Below, piece after piece: positions 1 through 6,815 of a stretch of 51,911 nucleotides of DNA. The notes under the pieces were generated by a model that saw nothing but the letters and a program-made list of their open reading frames with translations, was not told where the DNA came from and did no database searches. The translations under genes were made by a program, and so were the position numbers. Source of the stretch: Pyrinomonas sp040289685 (GTDB lineage Bacteria; Acidobacteriota; Blastocatellia; Pyrinomonadales; Pyrinomonadaceae); the NCBI RefSeq assembly GCF_040289685.1, contig NZ_PSLQ01000017.1, forward strand, positions 1 through 51,911, read 5' to 3'. Each line of letters starts with the position of its first letter. Position 1 is the stretch's first letter.

Positions 1-89
1 TTAATGAACCCATGTTGAGCGCCAGCGAGAAAGCAGGCTGCACTCTAAAATTTCTTCGACGTGGAGCAGTTTGCGCGGACGGTAAGGGA

Positions 90-105
90 AGTTCCACGTG
101 AAACG
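90..105. promoter_or_regulatory. parS-like centromere site 1
   Basis: The 16 bases centred on CACGTG (95-100) match the bacterial parS consensus TGTTTCACGTGAAACA at 13 of 16 positions. The right half is nearly complete (GAAAC), while the left half reads GTTC. The site lies 0.8 kb upstream of parA and parB, the usual place for ParB loading sites. It is a likely ParB binding site. Confidence 0.7.
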
Positions 106-115
106 CCGACGTCCT

Positions 116-131
116 CGTGTCACGTGAAACA
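116..131. promoter_or_regulatory. parS-like centromere site 2
   Basis: The 16 bases centred on CACGTG (121-126) match the parS consensus at 14 of 16 positions, with a perfect right half (GTGAAACA). Its centre is 26 bases from that of the first site, so two ParB dimers could load on nearly adjacent turns of the helix. Confidence 0.78.
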
Positions 132-319
132 AGCGATCGTTACGCACAACGACGAGATACACCCCAAAGTTGTGGGTTGGTTAATTTTTTGGCAGCTTGT
201 AAGGGAAGTTCCCGTTTATTCCTCGGTCTTTGGAAAAGCCTCTTCGCCGTATTTCAGTGCTCCTCAGCGGTCAGAGATGGATATAGCCATGTAGTTCATC
301 CCATTGCATCGCGAGCGTC

Positions 320-346
320 GGGTCAAGTCCCGAACTGTCTGTAAAA
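320..346 (+). repeat. Sequence resembling an IS256-type terminal repeat
   Basis: It starts GGGTCAAGTCC, continues with GAA and ends GTAAAA. This resembles the reverse complement of the terminal-repeat-like sequence at 5976-6001, next to the decayed IS256-family gene. It could be a solo IS end left by an old excision or deletion. The middle bases differ, so the match may be fortuitous. Confidence 0.3.
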
Positions 347-435
347 GCGGTCTGGGTCATGCCACGGTGGCGGCAGTTAAAGCCCCCTTCTGCGCTGCCT
401 TCTGCCGTTGCCGTTCCTGTAATCGGTCAATACAT

Positions 436-716
436 CTGAGACTCAGTGGGGACCAACTCACCTCTTAGCGAGAAACTCTAAGGGCGCAAGCCCACCTAGC
501 CCCATGTGGGGCCGCTTTCCGGCGATTTGGAGTCTGTTAACTATTCATGGCGCAAGCCCACCTAGCTCCATGTGGGGTCTGTGCCCGTTGTCGTGATCAA
601 GCTAAGCGTTCAGCTCAACCTGCAGCTGCTGCCATCCGTGTGGGTAGGGGCTGGATATAGAACTCATCCTGAAACGTCCGTGGAGTGGTCCCCACATTTT
701 AGCTAAGGCAGTCTCA
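436..716. repeat. Segment bounded by inverted repeats, MITE-like
   Basis: TGAGACT at 437-443 is mirrored by AGTCTCA at 710-716, and GTGGGGACCA at 446-455 by TGGTCCCCAC at 686-695. The two blocks are nested, but the spacing between them differs on the two sides (2 and 14 bases). The roughly 280-base interior has no gene and contains two copies of a hairpin repeat. A small non-autonomous mobile element or a structured DNA region would fit; no target-site duplication was identified. Confidence 0.35.
483..577 (+). repeat. Two copies of a 29-base hairpin repeat
   Basis: Near-identical units at 483-511 and 549-577, 66 bases apart, read GGCGCAAGCCCACCTAG followed by an almost identical second half. 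Each can fold through CCCAC pairing with GTGGG over a short loop. Conservation of the stem in both copies suggests a structural role or a mobile-element origin. Confidence 0.55.
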
Positions 717-914
717 CATGTGTCTGTCTGGGTACAAGGGCGGTTGCAATATGGATTTCGTTTTGCGCGATCGTGAGAGTTGCCATGTTGGGAGGTCGTA
801 TTTCGCGGATGTGCTGTGCGATTCCGGCGAGGCCAGTGGTGTTCATCAAAAAAGTTGTGGCGCTCTACCCTTGTTTCATGCTAGTTTATCTGCTCTCTAA
901 AGAGCGAGGGCCAT

Positions 915-1733
915 ATGGCGAAGACCATTGCCGTAGCCAATCAAAAAGGCGGAGTCGGGAAAACGACCACTGCGGTCAACCTCGCTGCGTCGCTCGCCCT
1001 GAGCGGGATGAGGGTTCTGCTCGTCGATGCTGATCCACAGGCCAATGCAACCTCCGGCACAGGCATTCAGCGCGGGAGCTTTCGGCGGAGCCTTTACCAC
1101 GTCCTCGTCCTTGGCGAACCGATCTCCGCAATCATACAGGACAACGAGATCGCTTCTTTGAAGATCGCCCCTTCGGAGCGTAATTTGACGGGCGCTGAAG
1201 TTGAGTTAGTTGATATCGAAAGACGTGAGCATCGCTTGAAGGCGGCCTTGCAAGAAGTCAAAGGGGACTTCGATTACGTCATCATCGATTGTCCTCCTTC
1301 ATTGGGATTGCTTACGCTCAACGCTTTGACTGCTGCCGATTCGCTGCTTGTGCCCATTCAGTGCGAATACTTCGCGCTCGAAGGCGTCACGGAACTTTTT
1401 GATACTTTCGCTCGCATCCGACGTTCGCTCAATCCGAATCTGGTCATCGAGGGGCTTTTGCTCACGATGTACGATGAGCGCACTAACCTTTCGGCGGCCG
1501 TAGCGGCGGATCTACGCGACTTTTATGGAAGTCAAGTATTTGAGACCGTGATTCCGCGCAATGTGCGTTTGGCAGAAGCACCGAGTTACGGCAAACCAAT
1601 TATCCTCTACGATCCACGCTCACGTGGCGCGGAGAGTTACCTACAGCTTGCAAAGGAGGTCTTGGCGCATGACAAGAAGAGCACTCGGCAGGGGTCTGAG
1701 CGCGCTTTTGTCGGATTCACCAGCGACAGCTAA
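915..1733 (+). CDS. parA: Chromosome-partitioning ATPase ParA
   Basis: This 272-residue protein is a ParA/Soj ATPase, which binds the nucleoid and moves ParB-parS complexes during chromosome segregation. The deviant Walker A motif KGGVGKTTTAVNLA lies at about residues 11-24, the A' region LLVDADPQANAT follows at about 36-47, and the Walker B region DYVIIDCPPSLGLLTLNAL lies at about 118-136. The length is slightly above the usual 250-260 because the C-terminal tail runs about 22 residues into the parB reading frame. The start ATG at 915 follows GAGGG. It forms an operon with parB, which begins 65 bases before the parA stop. Confidence 0.96.
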   Translation: MAKTIAVANQKGGVGKTTTAVNLAASLALSGMRVLLVDADPQANATSGTGIQRGSFRRSLYHVLVLGEPISAIIQDNEIASLKIAPSERNLTGAEVELVDIERREHRLKAALQEVKGDFDYVIIDCPPSLGLLTLNALTAADSLLVPIQCEYFALEGVTELFDTFARIRRSLNPNLVIEGLLLTMYDERTNLSAAVAADLRDFYGSQVFETVIPRNVRLAEAPSYGKPIILYDPRSRGAESYLQLAKEVLAHDKKSTRQGSERAFVGFTSDS

Positions 1734-2562
1734 CGACGAACTGCTGGAAGTCGAAACCGACCTCATCGAGCCGAGCGGCATGCAGCCGCGAACCAATTTC
1801 GACGAAGCTAAACTGGAGGAATTAGCCCAGTCGATTCGCGCCAACGGCATCGTGCAACCCCTTCTCGTGCGGCGGCGTGGCGGACGTTATCAATTGGTTG
1901 CCGGGGAAAGACGCTGGCGCGCGGCGCAAAGAGCTGGCTTGAAAAAAGTGCCGGTGGTCGTCCGAGAGATACCGGACGACAAATTGTTAGAACTAGCGTT
2001 GATTGAGAACATACAACGTCAGGAACTCAATCCCATAGAAGAGGCCCACGCCTACAAACGTCTGATGGAGACGCTTGGGCTGACGCAGGAGATGATCGCT
2101 CAACGCATCGGTCGTGACCGCTCTTTTGTGGCCAATCACTTGCGTCTACTCCGTTTGCCGAAAGACATACAGCGGCTAGTAGAGGAAGAGAAGTTATCCA
2201 TGGGGCACGCCCGCGCTCTTCTCGCCATAGATGACGAGAGAGTACAAAGGCGCCTAGCGCAAGACTGCGTAGCGCGTGGTCTGTCCGTGCGCGAGGTAGA
2301 AAGGTCCGTAAAGCGTATCATCGCTGGCCTGCCGCCAACGGCTGCCGTTGAAGGGCGTACACGCGCAGAAGAAACGACGGCGGACCCAAACATACGTGCG
2401 GCAGAGGATAAACTGCGCCGTCACTTAGGCACTAAGGTTCGCATCGTGCAGAACTCGGAGGGCGAAGGCGGAAAGATCGAAATAGAGTTTTACGACATGG
2501 CGGACCTAGATCGTCTGTATCGCCTTGTGCTAGGAACGAATGACGGCTTCGCCATTCCATAG
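1669..2562 (+). CDS. parB: Chromosome-partitioning DNA-binding protein ParB
   Basis: This 297-residue ParB/Spo0J protein binds parS and spreads along DNA. The N-terminal segment (RRALGRGLSALL) is the ParA-interaction motif. The CTPase/nuclease-like domain carries box motifs GERRWRAAQRAG and LIENIQRQELNPIEEA. A helix-turn-helix follows in LTQEMIAQRIGRDRSFVANH, and a C-terminal dimerisation region ends the protein. I chose ATG 1669 because AAAGGAGG lies about ten bases upstream and the product then starts like other ParB proteins; the open frame before it overlaps parA. The two parS-like sites upstream of parA are probable targets. Confidence 0.96.
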   Translation: MTRRALGRGLSALLSDSPATANDELLEVETDLIEPSGMQPRTNFDEAKLEELAQSIRANGIVQPLLVRRRGGRYQLVAGERRWRAAQRAGLKKVPVVVREIPDDKLLELALIENIQRQELNPIEEAHAYKRLMETLGLTQEMIAQRIGRDRSFVANHLRLLRLPKDIQRLVEEEKLSMGHARALLAIDDERVQRRLAQDCVARGLSVREVERSVKRIIAGLPPTAAVEGRTRAEETTADPNIRAAEDKLRRHLGTKVRIVQNSEGEGGKIEIEFYDMADLDRLYRLVLGTNDGFAIP

Positions 2563-2830
2563 GTCACCTCTTTATTTCAACTGCGTCGTTCGTCAATGGT
2601 AATGTTAAGAGAGCAAGAAGGGTTTACGGCGCTGCTTCAGGATCGCCTTCGGCTTCAAGGTCTCAGCAGTGGTTGACGCAAACAAAATTGCGCGAACCAA
2701 TTGAATGATCACCTTTGGCTTCAGAGGCTCAGCAGCCTCTGTCATGGAGAGTACGGCGCTACCCTATGGGGTTGCTTGTGCCAGGGTGAGGTTAATTGTA
2801 AAAGATAAAACGAGATATTAGAGGGTTGAA
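2563..2830 (+). repeat. Intergenic region with a diverged 29-base direct repeat and hairpin
   Basis: Between parB and selD there is no gene. Two copies of a 29-base motif (2641-2669 and 2707-2735, 24 of 29 identical) share GGCTTCA and CTCAGCAG. The second overlaps a perfect 8-bp hairpin, CAGAGGCT with loop CAGC (2722-2741). No U-tract follows, so a classical terminator is not supported. Confidence 0.45.
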
Positions 2831-3850
2831 ATGGTGAAGCGATTGACTGAAATGGTTTCCTGCGCTGGTTGAGTGGCCAAACTCGCGCCACGCGATCTCG
2901 CTCAGGTGCTGAGCGAGTTGCCGCCGCAACCCCACGATCCAAACGTACTTGTCGGGTACGATACGGCCGATGACGCGGGCGTGTTTCGTTTAAGAGAAGA
3001 CGTTGCTTTAGTGCAAACCGTCGATTTCTTTACGCCTATTGCCGACGATCCGGAAACCTATGGGCGGATTGCTGCCATCAACGCGCTCAACGACGTTTAC
3101 GCGATGGGCGGACGTCCGCTGACAGCGCTCGCTTTAGTTTGCTATCCGCAAAAAGAGGACTTGACGGTTTTAGGTCGCATATTGCGCGGCGGCTTGCGGG
3201 CGATGAATGAGGAGGGCGTCCTCGTCATTGGCGGCCATTCAGTTGATGACGCCGAGATCAAGTTCGGCTATGCCGTTACGGGCACGGTGCATCCGGAGAG
3301 GATTGTTCGAAACGCAGGAGCGCAAGTGGGCGACAAGCTTATCTTGACCAAGCCGCTCGGCACGGGAGCGATCACGACGGCGATCAAGCGTGGCGCAGCC
3401 AGCAAAGAGGCTACCGAAGCCGCCATGCGTGTCATGACGCAGTCGGCAAGGCGCGCGTCGGAAGCCATGGTCAGGCTTGGGGCGCATGCTTGCACAGACA
3501 TCACGGGGTTTGGTTTGCTCGGTCATGCGTATGAAATGGCGCGCGCCAGCAACGTCTGCTTGCGCATAGATTGCGCGCGCGTGCCGCTGCTGCCAGACGT
3601 GTTGGAGTTGATCGCGCAAGGGATGTTGACGCGCGGCGATCGCAACAATCGCGCTTACGTGGGCGATGCGGTGGAGTTTGCATCTGACGTCTCGCGCGAA
3701 ATGCAAAGCGCTTTGTTCGACCCACAAACGGCTGGCGGTCTGCTGATTAGCCTTTCGCCAGCACAGGCCGAAAACTTCGCCTCTGAAGTCGATTCGTTTA
3801 TCATCGGCGAGGTGATCGAAAAACGCGGCCCATTGATTGTGGTCATGTGA
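2831..3850 (+). CDS. selD: Selenide, water dikinase SelD, probable selenoprotein (TGA at 2870-2872 read as Sec)
   Basis: SelD makes selenophosphate from selenide and ATP, the selenium donor for selenocysteine and selenouridine. The conventional frame begins only after a TGA (2870-2872), at residues VAKLAPRDL, and lacks the catalytic N-terminus. Upstream and in the same frame is ATG 2831, preceded by AGAGGG, encoding MVKRLTEMVSCAGU and continuing VAKLAP. The TGA lies three residues before the conserved Lys, exactly where E. coli SelD has catalytic Cys17 (CGCK). Read through, the product is 339 residues, close to the usual 345. Conserved motifs follow: DDAGVF, TVDFFTPI, NALNDVYAMGG, IGGHSVDD, TDITGFGLLGHA and DPQTAGGLL. 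A hairpin at SECIS distance supports recoding. The genome would also need selA, selB and selC, none of which is here. Confidence 0.9.
2897..2917 (+). promoter_or_regulatory. Candidate bacterial SECIS hairpin in selD
   Basis: CTCGCTCAG, loop GTG, CTGAGCGAG forms a perfect 9-bp stem starting 24 bases after the TGA. Bacterial SECIS elements lie inside the coding region, roughly 15-40 bases after the Sec codon, with a short G/U-containing apical loop that SelB binds. Position, size and a GGU in the apex agree with that; binding is inferred. Confidence 0.65.
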
Positions 3851-4433
3851 GTTGGACGAAATAGTCGTTTCCTGCCTCCTGATAGCAGCATGCTGGTAAG
3901 GCGTAAGAAACGGATCCTTTTTTCTTCCCCTACGTCTGCGCGCCAAGATTTCTTCCCCTACGTCTGCGCGCCAAGGAGTCCTCGTAGTGCTAGCGCTGTT
4001 GTCGGTGGTATGGCCTCCATTTTCGTTGACTTCCTCCCCACGAAGCGCAGTTGGGGGGGCTTGTGATGACAAGCCCGAGGTTGACCAAACTGTGTCTGGT
4101 GGATGCGATGGGCTTGCTGTGCGCTCTTTCGAGAGAAACCGCCGCACTTGTGCGCTCTATTGCTCGCGGCGAGCGTGCACGCGCTCTTTGAGGAAGAGCC
4201 GGTTTGGATCGAGCCAGCTCTGAAGAAGGTCATAGATCTCGCAGCGCGCCCGTGGCAGTTTCTGCGTGGCGAGACCGAAACCGCGCAATCGGGCGGAGGT
4301 GTGGAGCGAAACGGCTCAGGAAGTTGGCACGCGCGGCACCGAAAGGCGAGATGAGACCTCGCCGAGTTGACAGTAGGAACTGGAGCGCCGGGTTGGGGAT
4401 CAGGGGCGAATAAGTTTTCGAGACGGCGTCGAG
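3851..4433. other. Intergenic region after selD, no gene recognised
   Basis: About 580 bases with no gene I can support. A 27-base perfect repeat occurs twice (3921-3947 and 3949-3975, period 28). Several overlapping open frames on both strands cover 3990-4440, but their predicted proteins are low-complexity, Arg/Ser-rich and match no family I know. No good terminator was seen directly after selD. Confidence 0.5.
3921..3975 (+). repeat. Two-copy 27-base tandem repeat downstream of selD
   Basis: The unit TTTCTTCCCCTACGTCTGCG, followed by CGCCAAG, occurs twice without mismatch, with one intervening base. Perfect identity suggests a recent slippage duplication or a retained binding element. Confidence 0.85.
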
Positions 4434-4466
4434 TTGACAAGGGAAAGTGTAACCAGTATGGTTACA
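4434..4466 (+). promoter_or_regulatory. Promoter with overlapping palindromic operator for the Rrf2 gene
   Basis: A perfect -35 (TTGACA, 4434-4439) is followed after 17 bases by TATGGT (4457-4462). A perfect inverted repeat TGTAACC-AGTAT-GGTTACA (4448-4466) covers the -10 element. Because the regulator gene starts just downstream, this is best read as an autorepression operator. Confidence 0.7.
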
Positions 4467-4484
4467 TTCACGAGGGCGCGAACC

Positions 4485-4889
4485 GTGGCTTCTAGTCGTT
4501 TCGCCGTTGCCGTTCACACCTTGGCGTTGTTGGCGCGCGCTGGCGGCCAACCGCTCGGCTCGTGTGCGATCGCGCGCAGCGTCAACACCAATCCGGTGGT
4601 GATTCGGCGGACGCTTTGTGCGCTGGCGCGCGCGCGTGTGATTCGCGTGCGGCGCGGTGCGGGCGGCGGTGCCGAACTGGCGCGCGCGCCGCACGCGATC
4701 AGGTTGCTTGAGGTCTACCTTGCAGTGAATGGCGGCAGCACCTTTGCGCTCCATCCGGCGCCGCGGCGCCGTTGTCCGGTCGGGCGTAACATTCACTCTG
4801 TGCTCTGCTGGGTCCAAGGGGAGATCGACGAAGCGGTGCGACGGACTCTAGCTGAGATCACCTTGCAAGACGTGCTCGAGCGGTTGTAA
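4485..4889 (+). CDS. Rrf2-family transcriptional regulator (YwnA-like)
   Basis: The 134-residue product is a winged-helix regulator of the Rrf2 family. SSRFAVAVHTLALLARAG starts the first helix, SVNTNPVVIRRTLCALARA is the recognition segment, the wing is RRGAGGGAELAR, and the C-terminus has the family pattern CPVG. Only one Cys lies in the effector region (RRRCPVGRN), so the three-Cys Fe-S arrangement of IscR or NsrR is absent; it resembles YwnA-type members. The start is taken as GTG 4485, behind CGAGGG, because upstream in-frame starts fall inside the promoter. A palindrome over its own -10 implies autorepression. No other target gene is visible nearby. Confidence 0.85.
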   Translation: MASSRFAVAVHTLALLARAGGQPLGSCAIARSVNTNPVVIRRTLCALARARVIRVRRGAGGGAELARAPHAIRLLEVYLAVNGGSTFALHPAPRRRCPVGRNIHSVLCWVQGEIDEAVRRTLAEITLQDVLERL

Positions 4890-5183
4890 AGGGATCCGTT
4901 ACAGAAAAGAGGGGTTGTAGGGGAGCGATAAAACCGATCCTCACGAGGGGTGGGAGCGCATAGACGCGCCCACGTGCGGGCGCGCGGCGCTGCACGCGCC
5001 TGGTGGGTGGTTGCGTGTGGCAGAATTAACTCTGCACCGTGGTGCACACGCATCGCGTCACGCACTTTGGATTGACGCGACGCCTGAACTCGCCCGCGGC
5101 GCGACGCCCGTACCGGGCGTGAAGGTTAGGCGTGTGAATCCCATGCGCTCTGGCGCCGTGGGAGCGTCAATTTTGCGGGATGA
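4890..5183. other. Intergenic region between the Rrf2 gene and the IS256 remnant
   Basis: No gene recognised. There is a 7-bp hairpin ACGCCCG-TAC-CGGGCGT at 5104-5120. The left end of the IS256-type element should lie here but was not found, which suggests a 5' truncation. Confidence 0.4.
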
Positions 5184-5885
5184 CGGTCTAGCCCGACTTT
5201 TCAACGGGTGCTCAACCAGATCCTCGAGGCGCAGACGACCGCACAGCTCAAAGCCAAGCCGTACGAGCGGAGCGAAGAACGCTGGGGTTACCGTAACGGC
5301 CACCGGGAGGTGCCCATCAACAGGCGGGTGGGCAGGCTGGTCCTAGCGGTGCCCCGGCTGCTTCAGCGGCGAGTTCTTCACGGACCTCTTCCGCCGCTAT
5401 CAGCGGAACGAGCAGGCACTACTCTTGGCCATGGTGGAGATGGTGGTAGGCGGCGTCAGCACCTGCAAGGTGCGGGCTTTTCGTGGAGGCGTCGTGTGGG
5501 GCGGAATTTTCCAGATCCACCGTCTCGCAGCTGTGCAAGGGTCTGGACACCATCGTCCGGGAATGGAGCGGGCGGGATCTTTCCGGGCAGGCATACCCGT
5601 TCCTGTTGGTGGTTGCCTTGGTCATCCGGGTACGCAAGGGTGGCCGGGTGCGGCAGCGTGCTCTTGGTCACGGGGATCAACCGGGAGATCCTTGGACTGA
5701 TGATCGGCGACGCGGAATCGGAGTCCACTTGGTCGGCGTTGGCCGGCTGATCGGGGCGGTCCTGATGCAGATCGACGAGGCGTGGACGACCGCCTCATCG
5801 GTACTTCGACATGGCCGAGTATTGGGAGTGGCGAAACTCGGCGGCGAACCAGAAGGTGGAGGCGACGTTGAGCGAGGCGGCCTGA
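5184..5885 (+). pseudogene. Decayed IS256-family (Mutator-type) transposase with frameshifts and internal deletion
   Basis: Pieces of an IS256-type DDE transposase appear in order but in changing frames. The first is VLNQILEAQTTAQLKAKPYE and then ERWGYRNGHRE (frame of 5208). Next come GEFFTDLFRRYQRNEQALLL (from about 5368), FSRSTVSQLCKGLDTIVREW (from about 5507) and VTGINREILGLMIGDAESES (about 5668-5735). The tail follows: GRLIGAVLMQIDEAW (about 5745-5790) and RYFDMAEYWEWRN ending at TGA 5883-5885. At least four frame changes are present. The join after the DAESESTW motif skips most of the catalytic core, so roughly half of the usual 400 residues is missing. It cannot encode an active transposase. 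Confidence 0.85.
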
Positions 5886-5912
5886 GCAGTTATGAATCTA
5901 CCTAGAGGGGAT

Positions 5913-6001
5913 TTTACACCATTCGTACTTGACCTACTGGACCAGTCGCTGGACCACCTACTGGACCACAGGAGCTTTACGCCAAAATTCGGACTTGACC
6001 C
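5913..6001 (+). repeat. IS-end-like repeats downstream of the transposase remnant
   Basis: Two related sequences in the same orientation, 5913-5934 and 5976-6001, both begin TTTAC and end ACTTGACC, with CC and ATTCG in between. The first lies 28 bases after the transposase stop, where the right terminal repeat is expected. Between them CTACTGGACCA and CTGGACCA motifs are repeated three times (about 5934-5970). This looks like stacked or duplicated IS ends. Confidence 0.5.
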
Positions 6002-6320
6002 TCCCTCAGAGCTAGAGAGTTGCCAACTCAGAAGTTAACGGAAGAAAAATCATCAAAGCGAAAAACCTCCACCATGGAAAAGCTTGGCTTCATCCTCTCA
6101 TCGTCCACCTCACTTTCTCCCGGTTAGTGTCACCACTAACGGCGCGGTCGAGGCCGAGATGCCTCATTCGTCTGCCCTAAAGATCGATGGGTGGGAAGCA
6201 ACTGGTGGGCCGAGATGCGCGGTTTCACTTTGAGGGCGCCACCGGGCGACGCCTTTTCAATGTAAGCAAGGAAGGCTCAGGGGTTGGTGTATGTGGCAAC
6301 AAGGGGTAGCCCTCACAAGT
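6002..6320. other. Intergenic region with a short palindrome
   Basis: No gene recognised. A 7-bp inverted repeat GTTAGTG-TCAC-CACTAAC lies at 6123-6140 and could be an operator or small hairpin. Confidence 0.4.
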
Positions 6321-6499
6321 CGGCCATGAAAACGCAACGAAATTACAAGGAAACTTTTTCCGCGAACCGCCGATAATAATAGTAAAGGTCATTTGAAAAG
6401 GGAGAGTGCGGCCATGAAGTTGCTGGCAGGAGAGCAGGGTAGGAAACTTTTTCCGCAAAGCGCCGATAAATAGTAGGGGCTATTTGAAAAGGGAGAGTG
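6321..6499 (+). repeat. Two-copy tandem repeat of about 90 bases
   Basis: Unit 1 (6321-6408) and unit 2 (6409-6499) both begin CGGCCATGAA and contain GGAAACTTTTTCCGC, then GCCGATAA, then ATTTGAAAAGGGAGAGTG near the end. The first 25 or so bases after CGGCCATGAA differ, while the second halves are conserved. Each unit opens with an ATG that reads a short peptide (16 and 19 residues), and unit 1 ends in a ribosome-site-like GGGAGAG just before the ATG of unit 2. The arrangement lies upstream of the toxin-like gene. Confidence 0.75.
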
Positions 6500-6557
6500 C
6501 GGCAGATCGCCGACACCAACACGCCTGCCAGAACACGCTGCGCGCGCCACGAGGAGA

Positions 6558-6698
6558 ATGAAGATCGGGTGGTTGGGCGAGGATAAAAAGGTCAAGCGAC
6601 CGCATGTCGAGCTCGGCGGCAGAGATTTCTGCCGGTTTGCAGAGGATCCCGATCAATACCCGTGGATTCTTCCCAGAGATCCTTCCGCCCCGAGGTGA
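6558..6698 (+). CDS. Possible 46-residue small protein, unrecognised
   Basis: An open frame starts at ATG 6558 (MKIGWLGEDKKVKRPHVELG) and ends at TGA 6696-6698. The product has a balanced composition (DFCRFAEDPDQYPWILPRDP), unlike the Arg-rich shadow frames around it. A GAGGAG sits only one or two bases before the ATG, which is too close for a normal ribosome site. The frame is open further upstream, so it could also be the 3' end of a decayed longer gene. No family recognised. Confidence 0.25.
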   Translation: MKIGWLGEDKKVKRPHVELGGRDFCRFAEDPDQYPWILPRDPSAPR

Positions 6699-6815
6699 CG
6701 CAAGAGGGTTGAGTGTGGAGGTTGCCCGACGCAGCAAGCGCCATGGCAGGCTTGCCCCGCGAGGCGCAAGCTGCGAGTGTTGCAGACGACAGAGAGTTGA
6801 AGGGAGGAGACGAAG

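Larger units (their letters stand above)
1..914. other. Non-coding, repeat-rich leader upstream of parA
   Basis: No convincing gene is visible in these 914 bases; the short open frames are not supported by ribosome sites or recognisable protein families. The stretch holds two parS-like sites (90-105 and 116-131), a 14-base direct repeat (82-95 and 199-212), two hairpin-forming repeats (483-511 and 549-577) and a segment bounded by inverted repeats (about 436-716). I looked for DnaA boxes of the TTATCCACA type and saw none, so an origin cannot be claimed. Confidence 0.6.

Noticed and set aside
1..914. Replication origin
   Set aside because: parAB and parS-like sites are near many origins, but I saw no DnaA boxes, no AT-rich unwinding element and no dnaA or gidAB neighbours.
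2873..3850. SelD starting after the TGA
   Set aside because: This shorter version lacks the catalytic residue and N-terminal motif, which are encoded in frame before the TGA.
3239..4147. 302-codon open frame on the minus strand inside and after selD
   Set aside because: It overlaps selD antisense, is rich in Arg/Gln/His and has no recognisable domain. GC-rich codon bias leaves the opposite strand open.
4230..4817. 195-codon minus-strand frame opposite the Rrf2 gene
   Set aside because: The plus strand carries a recognisable winged-helix protein with promoter and ribosome site; the opposite frame is biased noise.
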